From positions 15,810,001 to 15,874,000 of the forward strand of contig NC_068569.1 in the NCBI RefSeq assembly GCF_025698545.1: a stretch of 64,000 nt of DNA, in the 5' to 3' direction. Below the pieces are notes generated by a model. That model saw only the letters and a program-made list of their open reading frames with translations. It was not told the DNA's origin and searched no databases. Below are positions 37,250 through 52,439 of this stretch, one piece after another. Source of the stretch: Gossypium raimondii (taxonomy: Eukaryota; Streptophyta; Magnoliopsida; Malvales; Malvaceae). A program made the position numbers and the translations under genes. Position 1 is the stretch's first letter; each line of letters starts with the position of its first letter.

Positions 37250-37830
37250 TAACGAAATTTGAGTTTATAGAGCTTGGAAAATCTTTACCATCCATCTTAC
37301 TTAGGATCAAAATTTTCCCCAGAAAAGGCTTTCTTTATGATATATGGACCCTCTTAATTTGACATCCATCTTCCTCTAAAATCCTTTTGTAGAAGAAGAA
37401 TTTTTCTCAACACCAGGTCCCCTCGTGAAATTCTCTGGGTCGGACCTTCTTGTTGTAGGCTCGCATCATTCTTTTCTGGTACATCTGACCATGCTGAATA
37501 GCTTTTAGCCTTTTCCTTCAATTAGGTTCAACTAATCGTGTCAGGATTGGATCTTCATCCTACTTCAGCTCAGCCAAAACTCGAAGAGAAAGAATTTCAA
37601 CTTCAATGAAAAATGATAAACTGGAAAGAGTGACATTGCCCCGGTAGAGTTTTCATTGCACCATTCATGATATTCACCTTGAACATACTGTAAATTTTTG
37701 ATATCGTGCTGTTGTTCAGATTACAATGACGGCGCTTAAACCGGGTACATCCTGGTATCACCATATGAAGGTATCTTTGAATGCTTGAAGTAACCCAACA
37801 ACGTATTACTTTTTCGGTCATACATGTTCC
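37250..37830 (-). pseudogene. Integrase C-terminal remnant of the gypsy element
   Basis: Read on the minus strand with frame changes, 37560-37260 gives GQMYQKRMMRAYNKKVRPRE, then FHEGDLVLRK-like, then FRGRWM, GPYIIKKAFSGG and a final RKYF. This matches the C-terminal part of Ty3/gypsy integrases. Bases 37830-37560 hold poorer remnants of the preceding segment. Stops and shifts break it throughout. Confidence 0.75.
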
Positions 37831-38349
37831 CTCAAGGCCACAGTCTCTATTGTCTCCTCATGAGGTAAAATTTTCTTCCTGCTCTACCATCCTTAATAAG
37901 TCCAGAAATAAGCTACGATCTATGACATCTTCAAAGTCATGAGATCTCTCTAATACATGTCTCGATAAAAAGGAGATTTCTGAGCTTGTAACAGCGTCAC
38001 TCAAGTCATTAATATCTAGGGCCCCATAGTAAGTACCAAAAAATGTACAAAAGAATGTATGAATGATATGAATGAATAAATAAATGGTTTGGCAGAAAAA
38101 AATTCATAAGAATGAAAGAATTGCAAAGAATGAAAGAACATTTGCTCAAAGATGATTGCAATAATGTATTTCATTAAAATAATCATGTTCGGACATGAGC
38201 CAATTTCACAAAGGTGCTCCTATTGCTTTTAGGCTAAAAGCAACAAGCGTGTTCTGAATATTACTCTAACAGACCCTAAATACTGTAGGGGTTTCCTCTG
38301 TAGTCCCATTATTTATAACACCTCCCAAGCGAATATCTAACTAGAGCCC

Positions 38350-39914
38350 TTTTAATTATGTCTGCACATATGGCGTCGATGTGAAAATCTCATCACTTCT
38401 CTATACATCACACAACCTCCATTATCAATCATGATTGGGTAATGGATTCTCTGCACTTGATGAGTCACCGAACTTGACAACACCCATGTCGATGAGTCTT
38501 TCAACTTACTTCTTGAAGGCAGTGTAATTCTCAATCGAGTGTCCCGTAATTCCCGCGTGGTATTCACACTGTGTGTTCGCATCATACCATTTGGGATACG
38601 GAGGTTGTAGAGGCTTCACAGGAAAAGGGGAAACAACATGGGCATCAAACAGATTTTGATAAGTTTCCTATATGGTACTGGAATTGGCGTGAATCGGGGC
38701 CTCTCTGTATTTTGTCTTGTACCAGCTTCCTGTCTCGATGAACCTTGCTGGTTAGCAGCCACCTTTCTTGGCTGACTTACAGTAACTGATTTAGAGTAAC
38801 CCATGTTGTTCACCTCATCTTCTCTTCTCCTTGAGACTGACTCTTGTTACTCTCTCCTGCATCGATCTTTCCATTTCTTATGGCATTTTCGATCATCTCG
38901 CCGTTCATGATTATGTCGGGAAAGCTTTTTGTGGCACTCCCCAACATATGTGTAATGAATGGTGCCTTCAGTGTGTTAATGAACAGCATGGTTATTTCTT
39001 TTTCCAAGAGCGGCGGCTGAACTTGGACCGCGACCTCCCTCCATCTCTGCGCGTACTGCCTAAAGCTTTCGCTCGGCTTCTTCTCCATATTCGGAAAGGT
39101 GATTCTATCAGGAGCCATGTTCATTATATGACTATATTGTTTCATGAATACTTGCGCCAAGTCTCTCCATGAACCAATCGTGGCACTACTCAACCGATTG
39201 TACCACTTGGATGTTGCCCTGCAAGGTCAGTCTTGGAAGCAATGTATTAATAGCTGGTCATTATTAACCTATCCACCATTCGCTGCAGAACATGGTGATG
39301 TGAGCTCAGGCGCCTTGTCCCATTGTACTTTTCAAATTCAGCATCTTAAACTTATGAGGAAGTACTAAATCGGTACTAAACTCAGCTCTTTTAAGGTCAA
39401 TGCCTCGATAACTCTCAGTGACCTCCATCGCCTTGAACTTCTCCTCGAGCCACCTATACCTTTCCTCTAACTGTTTCGGTAGCTCCTCCTTTATTCTTTC
39501 TTTTTCAGCCACTTCATCGAAGTCGGGAATGGCAGAGTTAACAGGGTAGTTTTCGGGGTTAGAGCCCAATCTAGCTTGAAAGTTCGAAGCACTGGCCTAG
39601 GACTGCTGAGGCCTGATTGTGACAGTGGGTTTGTGCGGATATTCAGCTTGAGTTCGCATATGTAGAGGGGTGAAACCTGGAGTGTAAAGAATTTCATCAT
39701 CATTTCCCTCATCGATATTTGCCATGGGACCCTTTCCTTTATCACTTCCCTTAGTTATCAGTTGGGTTAACTTTGCCACTATATCTTCTTGGGATTCTCG
39801 CATCTTCTCAGACATCTCTTGTTTCATATTGTCTAACCGCTCATGCATTTGTAGCTGAAGCCGGTCTTGCATCTCATTCTGGTACTGTTCGAGCTTTTCT
39901 AATCTCTGATCCAT
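38350..39914 (-). pseudogene. Damaged gag of the gypsy element
   Basis: The minus-strand frame begins MDQRLEKLEQYQNEMQDRLQ (39914), a coiled-coil N-terminus. An in-frame TAG (39597-39599) is followed by continued gag (SNPENYPVNSAIPDFDEVAE). A frame break falls near 39350. The Retrotrans_gag core then reads at 39193-38810 (WRDLAQVFMKQYSH, ESFRQYAQRWREVAVQVQPP, MLFINTLKAPF). After another break the post-gag linker reads on to about 38350 (PKWYDANTQCEYHAGITGHS). No intact capsid protein can be made from this copy. Confidence 0.88.
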
Positions 39915-40021
39915 ATCTTTTGTCTTTGCTCGAGTGCCGTATCGGTGTCGGGTTGGTTGGTTGGTTTCCAGGTTAACTGAGCAAGGATTTCAACTTATTA
40001 GGATTTAATAAAGGTCTTTAA

Positions 40022-40080
40022 TGCATATGATGCGATGCTAATGCATATGATGCGATGCTAATGCATATGATACGATGCAT
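40022..40080. repeat. Three tandem copies of a 20-bp unit
   Basis: The word ATGCATATGATGCGATGCTA repeats three times, the last with one change, in the 5' leader of the gypsy element. Confidence 0.85.
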
Positions 40081-41105
40081 GAGGTGAATGCAAAAAAGAG
40101 ACGTTGATTCTGATTCAATTCCATTTAGAAAACTTTTCTAGAAGACAAATTTCTTTACATAAAGCGGATATATATATACGACTTTGCCCTCATACTCCAA
40201 ACGAGGACATCTTCTCCTTCTTCATCTGGATGCTAAGATAAATCTTGCGAATTCTTCAAAAGGGGTATCTCCTCTACCTCTTTTTTACTTGATCCTGGTT
40301 ATAATCCAACATCTGCCCATCCCCGTAATGCTCCTCAACTTCTTTAAGGTAGTTGGAATGTTAGAAACTCTTGAATAATCAGCTTGACCTTGAGGCACAA
40401 AGTAAAGTTATGTATTCCTCCATCACCTTTCTCTTATCACGTTTTCTTGGACCATATTCGGACAACCATATTGTCATCCACTTTATCAAGAAACCCATTT
40501 TCTTATGACAAGCTCTCTATTTAGTAATCGAACTCGAATCAACATCTTTTTTCTAATATGCAAATGCAATGCAATAATGATGTCATGCAATCAAAACAAA
40601 ATAAAACCAAGTCAGTATCCCACCAAAAAGATATAATACAATACAAACATGAAATAGCCAGAACATTTATTCAGGAATCCTCTAAGGTTTGGTATAGCTC
40701 TACCTAGGGCAAGTTCTTAAAGCTCACTATATGAGGTTTAGTTTCTAGAGTAAGGGTACCCGAACCAGCAGATTCATCGATCATCACCCATTATAGGCTC
40801 ATATAGATCGAGTTCAATTCAGGGGGATACATTTCCCTATGGCTGCACGGAGATGAAAATCTCACGAAGACATAGGTACGGATGTATCCCGGAAGCGATC
40901 CACTACCCTGCACGGAGGTGAAAACCTCACGAAGGACTAGTTTCTCGCTCCCACTTAAAGGGTAAAATGCAAAATGCAAATGCAGAGTTGCCAACATACC
41001 AAAACTCAATGAATACGAAGGGAAACTCATGAAATTTTTTTTAAAAACACTTTTGATTTTCGACACAAAGACAAATATAATCAGTTTATGGCTCGACTCT
41101 CTAAT

Positions 41106-41124
41106 GTCCCCAGCGGAGTCGCCA
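41106..41124 (-). promoter_or_regulatory. Candidate primer-binding site of the gypsy element
   Basis: The minus strand reads TGGCGACTCCGCTGGGGAC three bases inside the LTR end at 41128. It starts with TGG, as expected for pairing with a tRNA CCA end. The tRNA species is not identified. Confidence 0.65.
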
Positions 41125-41127
41125 ATC

Positions 41128-42386
41128 TGTCGAAACCGTTTTTTGAAAACAAAAAATTTAGTTGTCGACTTTTAAAAATAAAACTGGAGTCGCCACCGAT
41201 CCTTTTATTAAGGTGTGATCGGCCCACCTTAAAAAAATTATTTTGGCCTACGAATTTTGAGAAAACGAGTCCGGGAGTCAGTTACGCATGAGGAAGGGTT
41301 AGCACCCTCGTAACGCCCAAAATCGGTACCAAATTGATTATTTGATATCTTAGTGTCGAAAGTTAAAAAAGATTTTAAAATAAGCTTGAATGATGAAATT
41401 TGCAAAAGGATAACCAATTGTTCAAGTCATGTAAAGAAATCGAGTCCCAATACGTTAGGGTACGATTCCTCATAATCCCCGAACTTTGAATATCACTTTT
41501 ATTTTATGTGAAAATCTTCATTTTGAGAAATTAACATGTCACACCCAATACGTTAGGACACAACGAGTTAAGTTCCCAAAATGATTTTTATACTCTTGCA
41601 TCTTGAATAAAGAATATTCTCGGTTATTTAAGATTAACAAAGAAAATCAGAACCCAATACGTTAGGGCTCAATTTTCCTCAAAAATCCCAAACTTCGAAT
41701 ATTGCTTTTTTTTGAAAAAAAATTGAATCGAGAAAATAACTTTGATGTATTGCCAAAACCAAAATATATTTTCTAAAGGGTATGTTAAATGTTATTGTAC
41801 AATGTGAAACAAATACCTCAATTTCAATTATATGTATATATGCATGTCAAAATATAAGTATAATATATAAATAAATTTTGAAAACATGTACATGCATATA
41901 TTAAAACGGGTATAAGTATACATAAAACGAATGAAATATATAAAACAAAACTTATAATATTTTCTAAAAATGTATGTATATATGTAGGTGAAGATTGTGA
42001 AAGCAAGATAAAATAATATAAAAGTATGTATATGTGCATACCAAATTGCCAATACACACATATATATATATATAATATGTATACAAAATTATGGAAAAAT
42101 ATGTACATGTACTTATAAGACAAAAATAAAAATATAATGTATTAAGAAATTATGAAAATATGTATATATATGTATATAAAAATACGGAAAATCTATTTAC
42201 AATCATTTTGAATGGCGTATGTGTATATCTATATCTATATATGTATATAAGAGTATATAAAAGTTATGCAAATAGAATAATAAAAAATATAAATATATGT
42301 AAGGTGCATGTGTTTATAAAAGTTTTTTTAAAAATGTATGTATACATTATTATAAAAATATGCGTATGTATATATATATAGTAATG

Positions 42387-42429
<43 letters not shown>

Positions 42430-43520
42430 TAGCAGAATTAATAATATAAAACTAAAACAATAGATAGGATTAAATCAAACATAAACAAAGTTTTGAAGCC
42501 AAATTTAAAGAAGGAAATAAAAAGGGGACCAAATTAAAATGCACGCAACAGGAGGAGGATCGAAAGAGTAATTACCCAAACCTCCCAAACACTGCGCAAC
42601 AATATGGACCAAATTGAAATAGTATTAAAAAATATGGCCAAATTTAAAAAAAATAAAAAAAAACTGATTTAAGCACCCCTCAAAGAACAGAGGACCAAAT
42701 GTGAAAATAACCCATTTTAAAGAAAGGGGCGGATCCTGGGACCGGATCGGGTCGTGCGCGTGGGTGTGCCCCTATACGGCGCCGTTTTGAGGCCACTGTA
42801 TCAGGCCCTAAATGACGCCGTTTTACAGTCGTTACAAAACCAAAATTTTCTAAAAAAAAAACCATTTTTTTCCTCTTTCAACACTAAACAGCAGAGAAAC
42901 CTTCTGCTTGGGCTTCATCTTCTCTGCCGCCGCCAATCAAGGCCGACCCACGGCCTCCGTCGATGCCCCAATTTCCGATGGCGATGGAAAAGGGAACACC
43001 GCAACAAGACCGGGTAAGTTTTCTTTTCTCCCCTCTTTATATTTTGAGCAAAAAAACTGAAAAAAAAAAACAAATTCCTTAAAGAGCGACGAACACTAAG
43101 AAATAAGACGGAAGAAAGAATCACCTCTATTCAGATTTTTCTTTTTTTCTATTGATTTTGTGACCCCTTCATTACAGATTTCAAATGGCTTTTTATAGCC
43201 CGAAAAGAAAAAGAAAAACAATAAAATCAATATCTGTTGTTGATATTCTTTGCTGTTTTTTCTCCTTCAGATTCTTTGAATCCGTCTTTTGCAGGTGTCG
43301 TGGGGAACAAACGTGGAGGAGTCGACCCCGAGACGTGCGGCAGTTGGAGGCTTGCTGGCGGTGTTGGGCAGACATGTGGCTGATACTAAGGTTTCTTTGG
43401 GCTAGGGTTAACTTGGGTTTTAGGTTATGAATTGGGTCAAATGGGATATTTGGGTTTGTTTGTTGGTCTGGGCCCGGGCATATTTATTTGTTTGGGCCCG
43501 AGCATTATTGGGCTTGTACA
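41128..43520 (-). repeat. LTR of the gypsy element (5' LTR in element orientation)
   Basis: 2,393 bp, same ends as the left LTR. In element orientation it starts TGTACAAGCCC. It carries three copies of CCCAATACGTTAGG about 100 bases apart (about 41445, 41543 and 41652), as the left LTR does. Confidence 0.93.
42385..42427. repeat. (AAT)n microsatellite inside the right LTR
   Basis: About 14 AAT units at the same LTR position as the longer tract at 34049-34111. Confidence 0.9.
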
Positions 43521-43525
43521 TAAAG

Positions 43526-44887
43526 GTTACTACAAGTACGAAGTTTAAAAACTTAACTTTTCAATAAATTTATTGTTTCTTTCCCTTTTCTTTATACGGT
43601 TAATAGTGAATTCACATGTGTAATTTTATATAAGAGTGTGACACTCAAATTTTTATTGTTTTAGATTTAAATATAAAATATTGATATATCGACATAGGAG
43701 TATGTTCTTCAGTTAGTCTAATCTATTTAATGTATATTTTATATTTTTAAGGAAAATGCATAATCAAATCTCCTCTCATTATAATAATTTATTTATTTAT
43801 ATGTTAAATAGTTTAATATAAAAAGCAATCAATTTAGTTTTTTTAATGTGTTTATTGCTTTTGCTTCTATTGGTTGAGAATTATATTTTAAGTATTTTTT
43901 GATGTTTTTTTGGAAGATCAATTACTTTATGGGTAACTTACATACATATTATTATGAATCATATTATACTTATTTTAGATAAAATTTCAAATATATATAT
44001 ATAACATCTATGTAACTATAGCAGTATAGCTTCAGTTTACATATTTTCATGATATTTTCAAAACTTTTGAATTATCAAATTTCATATAATTAGATAACAG
44101 TTTCTATAAAATATAATAACTTACTCTATACAAAACGTATGTTTAAAACTTGAGTATTTTATATTTAAAATTTAAATTTATTTTAAAAATGATTTTGTCT
44201 TGAATATATTAATTAAATATTAAATAGATGGAAAAATAATGATAAATTCCGCTTTGAAACGTATTATAAATTATATTTTAAAATTATTATATATTACTTA
44301 TTTTTATTAATCTATTTAGACATTACAATTATCAAAAGTATTTAGATTACCGTTTTATTATTTGCTTAAGTACTATATTTAAAACCCTTTCTATTTGAGT
44401 TTTAATTCATTGTTACAATTTATTTGTTATTTATTGCATCAAATTTTTCTAAAATACATAAATATTTTGTCATTTTTCCAAGTGCTTTGAAACCGATAGA
44501 AAAATAAATAATTTTTAAAAGCTTTTAATTACTTTTTAAAATTTTTAATGTGTTTTTCTATGCAATTTTTTTTTTTGCTCAGCTAATTATTGGATGGAAG
44601 ACAACAAGAAGACAATTTGTTAAAATAGACTATCAAATCCATCAAGCCACGACAAAGAAAAGGGTAAAAACAATTTAGTTGCAGTATCCATACTAAAATA
44701 AAACCAACTAAAAATAAATAAATCGAACAATAATAGAACCTCTAACTAATATTATCTCAGCTTAAATTATCGAGCCATTAACAATGAGTCATTACCTAAT
44801 ACAAAATTAAAAATAAATATAACATTAATAAAATATTAACCTAATATTTTAAACACCTAAAATAAAACATTGATATATAACACATAT
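43526..44887. other. AT-rich spacer
   Basis: No gene seen between the retrotransposon and the first PGI fragment. Confidence 0.5.
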
Positions 44888-45209
44888 TCCATATTAAGAA
44901 TAGCTTCTGTTATTGCATAATCTCTTGTAAATAGATTCAGTTTTCGGTACTCTCAAATTATCGTGCTGAAAAGGGTAAAGTTTGGGGTTGGGATGTTGTT
45001 CATCTTTTGGTATTATCAAGGACATGTAATTCCATGTGATTTCATTGGTCTTGTAAACGTATAATCCGGTCTGTTTCTTTACTGATTACTAAAAATGCAG
45101 TCACTAGCTACTCAAGTCCGAAAGCAGCTTCATGCATCACAAAACAAAAGATGAACTTGTCTAGGGCTTTAATGCCAGTACTACCGCATTGTTAAGCAGA
45201 TATCTAGAG
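44888..45209 (+). pseudogene. Cytosolic glucose-6-phosphate isomerase fragment (copy B, internally deleted)
   Basis: Bases 44888-45019 match, with divergence, the intron sequence at about 50108-50270 of copy A. Bases 45020-45049 encode GHVIPCDFIG of PGI. After a short intron-like stretch, 45101-45209 encode SLATQVRKQLHAS and, after a frame change and a stop, GFNASTTALLSRYLE, then a GT donor. The exons normally between these parts are missing. This is the C-terminal portion of PGI, yet it lies upstream of the N-terminal exons of copy A. Introns are kept, so it arose by DNA duplication. Confidence 0.8.
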
Positions 45210-45710
45210 GTAAGAAAATTATTACCACCTTGAACTGAATTTTTTTCCTTCTAAGATTGCTAAAAATTTCTGTGAAGGACCAGAATCTATATATATCACT
45301 CCTTCTAGAAACAAAATGTTGACATAAATCACGTCACGACATCGGGATAATATATTAAAAACAAGGTTGATTATCACATGAAATAGTGAAATATACTGTA
45401 AGAAAAGAAAATTTCTTAGTATCAGATACAGGTTGTAAAAAATTTGTGGGATAAGGATTTCAATAAAATGATAAGCTATAAATTTTCTTCATAGGCAAGT
45501 TCTGATAGTCTAGCTGACTCACCATGGCAAAAAGATTATCAAGTTGGTCCTTATGCTAGTATTATGGGTTGCTGATCAAAGCTCGACAAAACCCATCTAT
45601 TTGAAGAAACCTAATTCCGTTAAATGATTCACCTATTGAAAGATTGACTTTATCTTAAAATAAAATTACTTATAAGTAATTTACAATAATTTGGTGCCAT
45701 CCACTCACAT

Positions 45711-45781
45711 TTCGTTGTCGTCCAGCGGTTAGGATTACGGCTTTCACCCAGGAGACTCGGGTTCAATTCCTGGCAACGGAA
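45711..45781 (+). tRNA. tRNA-Glu(UUC) copy, probably decayed
   Basis: The sequence follows plant tRNA-Glu: TTCGTTG...CAACGGAA acceptor stem (one T-G pair), GTCCAGCGGTTAGGAT A-box region, anticodon TTC in CTTTCAC, and GGGTTCAATTCC B-box region, followed by a poly-T terminator at 45787. The anticodon stem (TACGG against CCAGG) has lost pairing and appears one base short, and the T stem has a C-T mismatch. It is probably a tRNA pseudogene. Confidence 0.6.
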
Positions 45782-45835
45782 TTAGGTTTTTTTTTTTTTT
45801 ATCTTTTTCCAGTCATGCACGGGTGTGGTTTTGCC

Positions 45836-46544
45836 TAGACTTGTCCATGGGCCGGGTCGGGAAAAAAATTCGGCCCGACTCTTAGGCCCGGGCCCGGCCC
45901 CGCCCGAAATATGGGCTTAAAATTTTACCCAGGCCCGGCCCGAGAAAAAAATAATAAGCTCGAGCCCGACCCGGCCCGATTTTTAATAAACACAAAAAAA
46001 TATTTTAAAAATAAAAAATAAAAAATATTTTAAAAGTATTTTAAAATTAAAAATAAAAAATATATTTATTAAATTCGGGCCGGGCCGGGCCGGGCTTAGG
46101 CAAAAAAAGTTGAGCCTGAGCCCGGCCCATTTTTAAACGGGCCTCGTTTTTTTGCCCAAGCCCATATTTTGGGCCTATATTTTTACCAGAACCCTCCCAT
46201 ATTTCGGGCGGGCCGGGAAAAAAATTCGGCCCGAATCTTAGGCCCGGCCCGAAATATGGGCATAAAATTTTGCCCAGGCCCAGCCCGATTTTTAATAAAC
46301 ACAAAAAAATATTTTAAAAATAAAAAAATAAAAATATATTTTAAAAGTATTTTAAAATTAAAAAATATATATTTATTATATTCGGGCCGGGCTGGGCTCG
46401 GGCAAAAAAGTTGAGCCCGAGCCCGGCCCATTTTTTAAACGGGCCTCATTTTTTTGCCCAATGCCATATTTCGGGCTTATATTTTTACCCGAACCCTCCC
46501 ATATTTCAGGCGGGCCGTCGGCCAGGCGGACATGGACAGGTCTA
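45836..46544. mobile_element. hAT-like GC-rich MITE made of two related units
   Basis: Ends TAGACTTGTCCATGG and (C)CATGGACAGGTCTA-like form short terminal inverted repeats. The flanks GGTTTTGCC (45827-45835) and GGTTGCC (46545-46551) look like an altered target duplication. The inside holds two tandem units of about 340 bp with GGCCCGGCCC-rich arms and AT-rich cores (TTTTTAATAAACACAAAAAA at about 45980 and 46290). Frames inside are artefacts of the repeat. Confidence 0.65.
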
Positions 46545-46917
46545 GGTTGCCTAACTCTTTTTGTAATTCAGCAAACTGGTCGGGCTTGGGGATTTGGTAA
46601 ATGACAATGAGTCCTTTCCAATACACGGTGTCGTTTGTGCCACATAACCACTCTAATTTACCATAGTCATTGAAGGACTTGAATTTAACTTCTTCAGTCA
46701 CTTTCTAGGCTCTAGACAAACTTATAGCTCAAATAGCAACAAAAAAAATTATTTCTTTCTTTTGGAGTTTTACAGACTCATATCGAGGATATTGATAGTA
46801 CCCATCTCCGTGATTTGATGAACGACAAAGAATGATGCCAATCGATGAACGCTCATTATTTCCTCTGATTCGATATCTGCACAAAAGCCTTACAGGTTCA
46901 AAAAAGAAATGATGAAA

Positions 46918-50842
<3,925 letters not shown>

Positions 50843-51414
50843 GTGAGTAGCTTATTCTCTTAAATTTGACTTAACGAAGCATTCACTGAAAAAAGTAACA
50901 CTGCCCGTTTACTGAAAATGTTATAAAATTACCCATTGGATTTAATAAAATTATGACATCGGACGTCCAATAGCAGTTTCGAGTAAATGCACAAAACCAT
51001 TAACCTGTTTTTTTCCACTGTTTGACATGTTGAAGCTCATTTTTTAACGTTTTATGATTTTCTCAGCCACGCACGTTCTTATTGCAAAATGTGAAAAATA
51101 AGGGGGGAAAGATGAACTTGAAGCTCATGATCAACGGCACAGCAAATATATTATAGGCAATAAACCATATAAATCCACAAAATAGCACAGGTTGAACAGT
51201 AGTGCAAATATCCATGATAGAGCTCAGTTACTGCCTGCTTAATATGCTACCATTGACCCATTCAGGGTTTCTTACAAGACAATAACCGATAAGCAAAACA
51301 AAGCTTTGTTTCACCGGTAGGCAGTAGTCCCCCAAACCTAACCTCTAAAACAAACCCCTAATCCTAAAGCTAACGCTAATCCATTATTACATTTGGGAAA
51401 AAAAACCCAGAGAT
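50843..51414. other. Spacer with dUTPase 3' flank
   Basis: No gene. The 3' untranslated region of the minus-strand dUTPase probably lies in the right half. Confidence 0.5.
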
Positions 51415-52305
51415 TTAAACGCCAGTAGATCCAAATCCCCCAGCACCTCTAGTAGTAGAATCCAGATCATCAACTTCCAAAACATCAGGTGTCATGATCT
51501 TCTCAATGATCAACTGGGAAATTCTGTCACCCACTTTCACTTCAAAATCAACATCAGAATGGTTGAACAAAATCACCCCCAGGGGTCCCCTGTAATCAGC
51601 ATCTATCACTCCAGCACCTACGTCGATGGAATGCTTCCAAGCCAAACCAGACCTTGGCGCTACACATAAAAAAAAAAAAAACAAAGTACCCACATTTTCA
51701 ATCAGCCAACGAAATCAAATCATAATGAACTAATGAAGGAAATAACATAATAGAGCAATATATTCTTACCAACGCGACCATATGTTCCTTCAGGGATAGC
51801 AATGCTTAGATCAGTGGGAATCAACGCTTTTCCTCTGGCTGGCACCTTTGTATCCGTTGCACTGTGCCATAAATTTTTTTTTTTAAAAACTCAATCAAAT
51901 TTGTTGTATATCGACTGCGATTTCCATTATAGAGAATGGCTTGAGGAGTTACCTTGACAGATCGTAGCCAGCGGCGAGAGGAGAGCCTCTTGACGGCAAC
52001 ACGGCTTTTTCAGAAAGCTTTTTGACTTTCAAGAGGGAGGCTGGACCATGGGTAACTTCATGTACTCCATTTTGACCGAGTTTTGGGACTTTCGGGGATG
52101 GCTCTTTGATTTCAGGGCTGTTGCTAATCTGATCTGCTTGGGCCATCGTAAGAAGAGATCTTGGAGAGGTAGAGAAAACAGAGGGACGATTCCAACAGAC
52201 TGGTTTGAAGACTAAGGATCGTGAAGCACAGCGATTATTGTTATATAAGAATAAAGCCGGGATTTTGGGTACCCACGAACTGATGGCGCCAAGTGTTCCC
52301 GCCAT
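51415..52305 (-). CDS. DUT: Deoxyuridine 5'-triphosphate nucleotidohydrolase (dUTPase)
   Basis: Trimeric enzyme that hydrolyses dUTP to dUMP and pyrophosphate, keeping uracil out of DNA and supplying dTMP synthesis. Exons 52305-51953, 51861-51770, 51659-51415 join to 229 residues. All five dUTPase motifs are present: [38 protein letters not shown] and [10 protein letters not shown]. The first ATG (52305) has an in-frame TAG seven codons upstream. It adds a 53-residue Ser/Arg-rich, acid-poor extension ([22 protein letters not shown]) that looks like an organelle transit peptide. An internal ATG at 52146 (MAQADQ) gives a 176-residue form like the short plant enzyme, so dual targeting is plausible. 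The gene is intact. Confidence 0.95.
52296..52303. promoter_or_regulatory. E2F-type site at the dUTPase start
   Basis: TTCCCGCC on the plus strand (GGCGGGAA on the gene strand) matches the E2F/DP core found in S-phase genes. It overlaps the first codons of the long form, so it could drive transcripts that start inside and encode only the short form. Confidence 0.45.
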
Positions 52306-52439
52306 TTCCAAGAGCGCCCACTCCTATCTGCCGCCCTGCTTAAATGCTCTCCGCTGGCAATGGCCTGGGGACCATTCACTAAGCCCAAAGCCATGTGTGT
52401 GGGTAAAATCTTGGAAACCCAGTGGCCCAACCCATTATT

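Larger units (their letters stand above)
32794..43520 (-). mobile_element. Full-length but internally deleted Ty3/gypsy (Tat-like) LTR retrotransposon
   Basis: Two long direct repeats (LTRs) bound a 10,727-bp unit, flanked by an identical 5-bp duplication TAAAG at 32789-32793 and 43521-43525. The LTRs start TG and end CA. Primer-site and polypurine-tract positions show the element runs on the minus strand. In that direction it has LTR, primer site, leader, gag, a post-gag segment, the C-terminal end of integrase, tandem repeats, polypurine tract, LTR. Protease, reverse transcriptase, RNase H and the integrase core are missing. The lineage call (Tat) rests on the integrase-tail wording and the tandem repeats in the 3' region. 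Confidence 0.93.

Noticed and set aside
46047..46431. Gly/Pro-rich frames on both strands
   Set aside because: Translation of the GGCCCGGCCC repeats of the hAT-like element.
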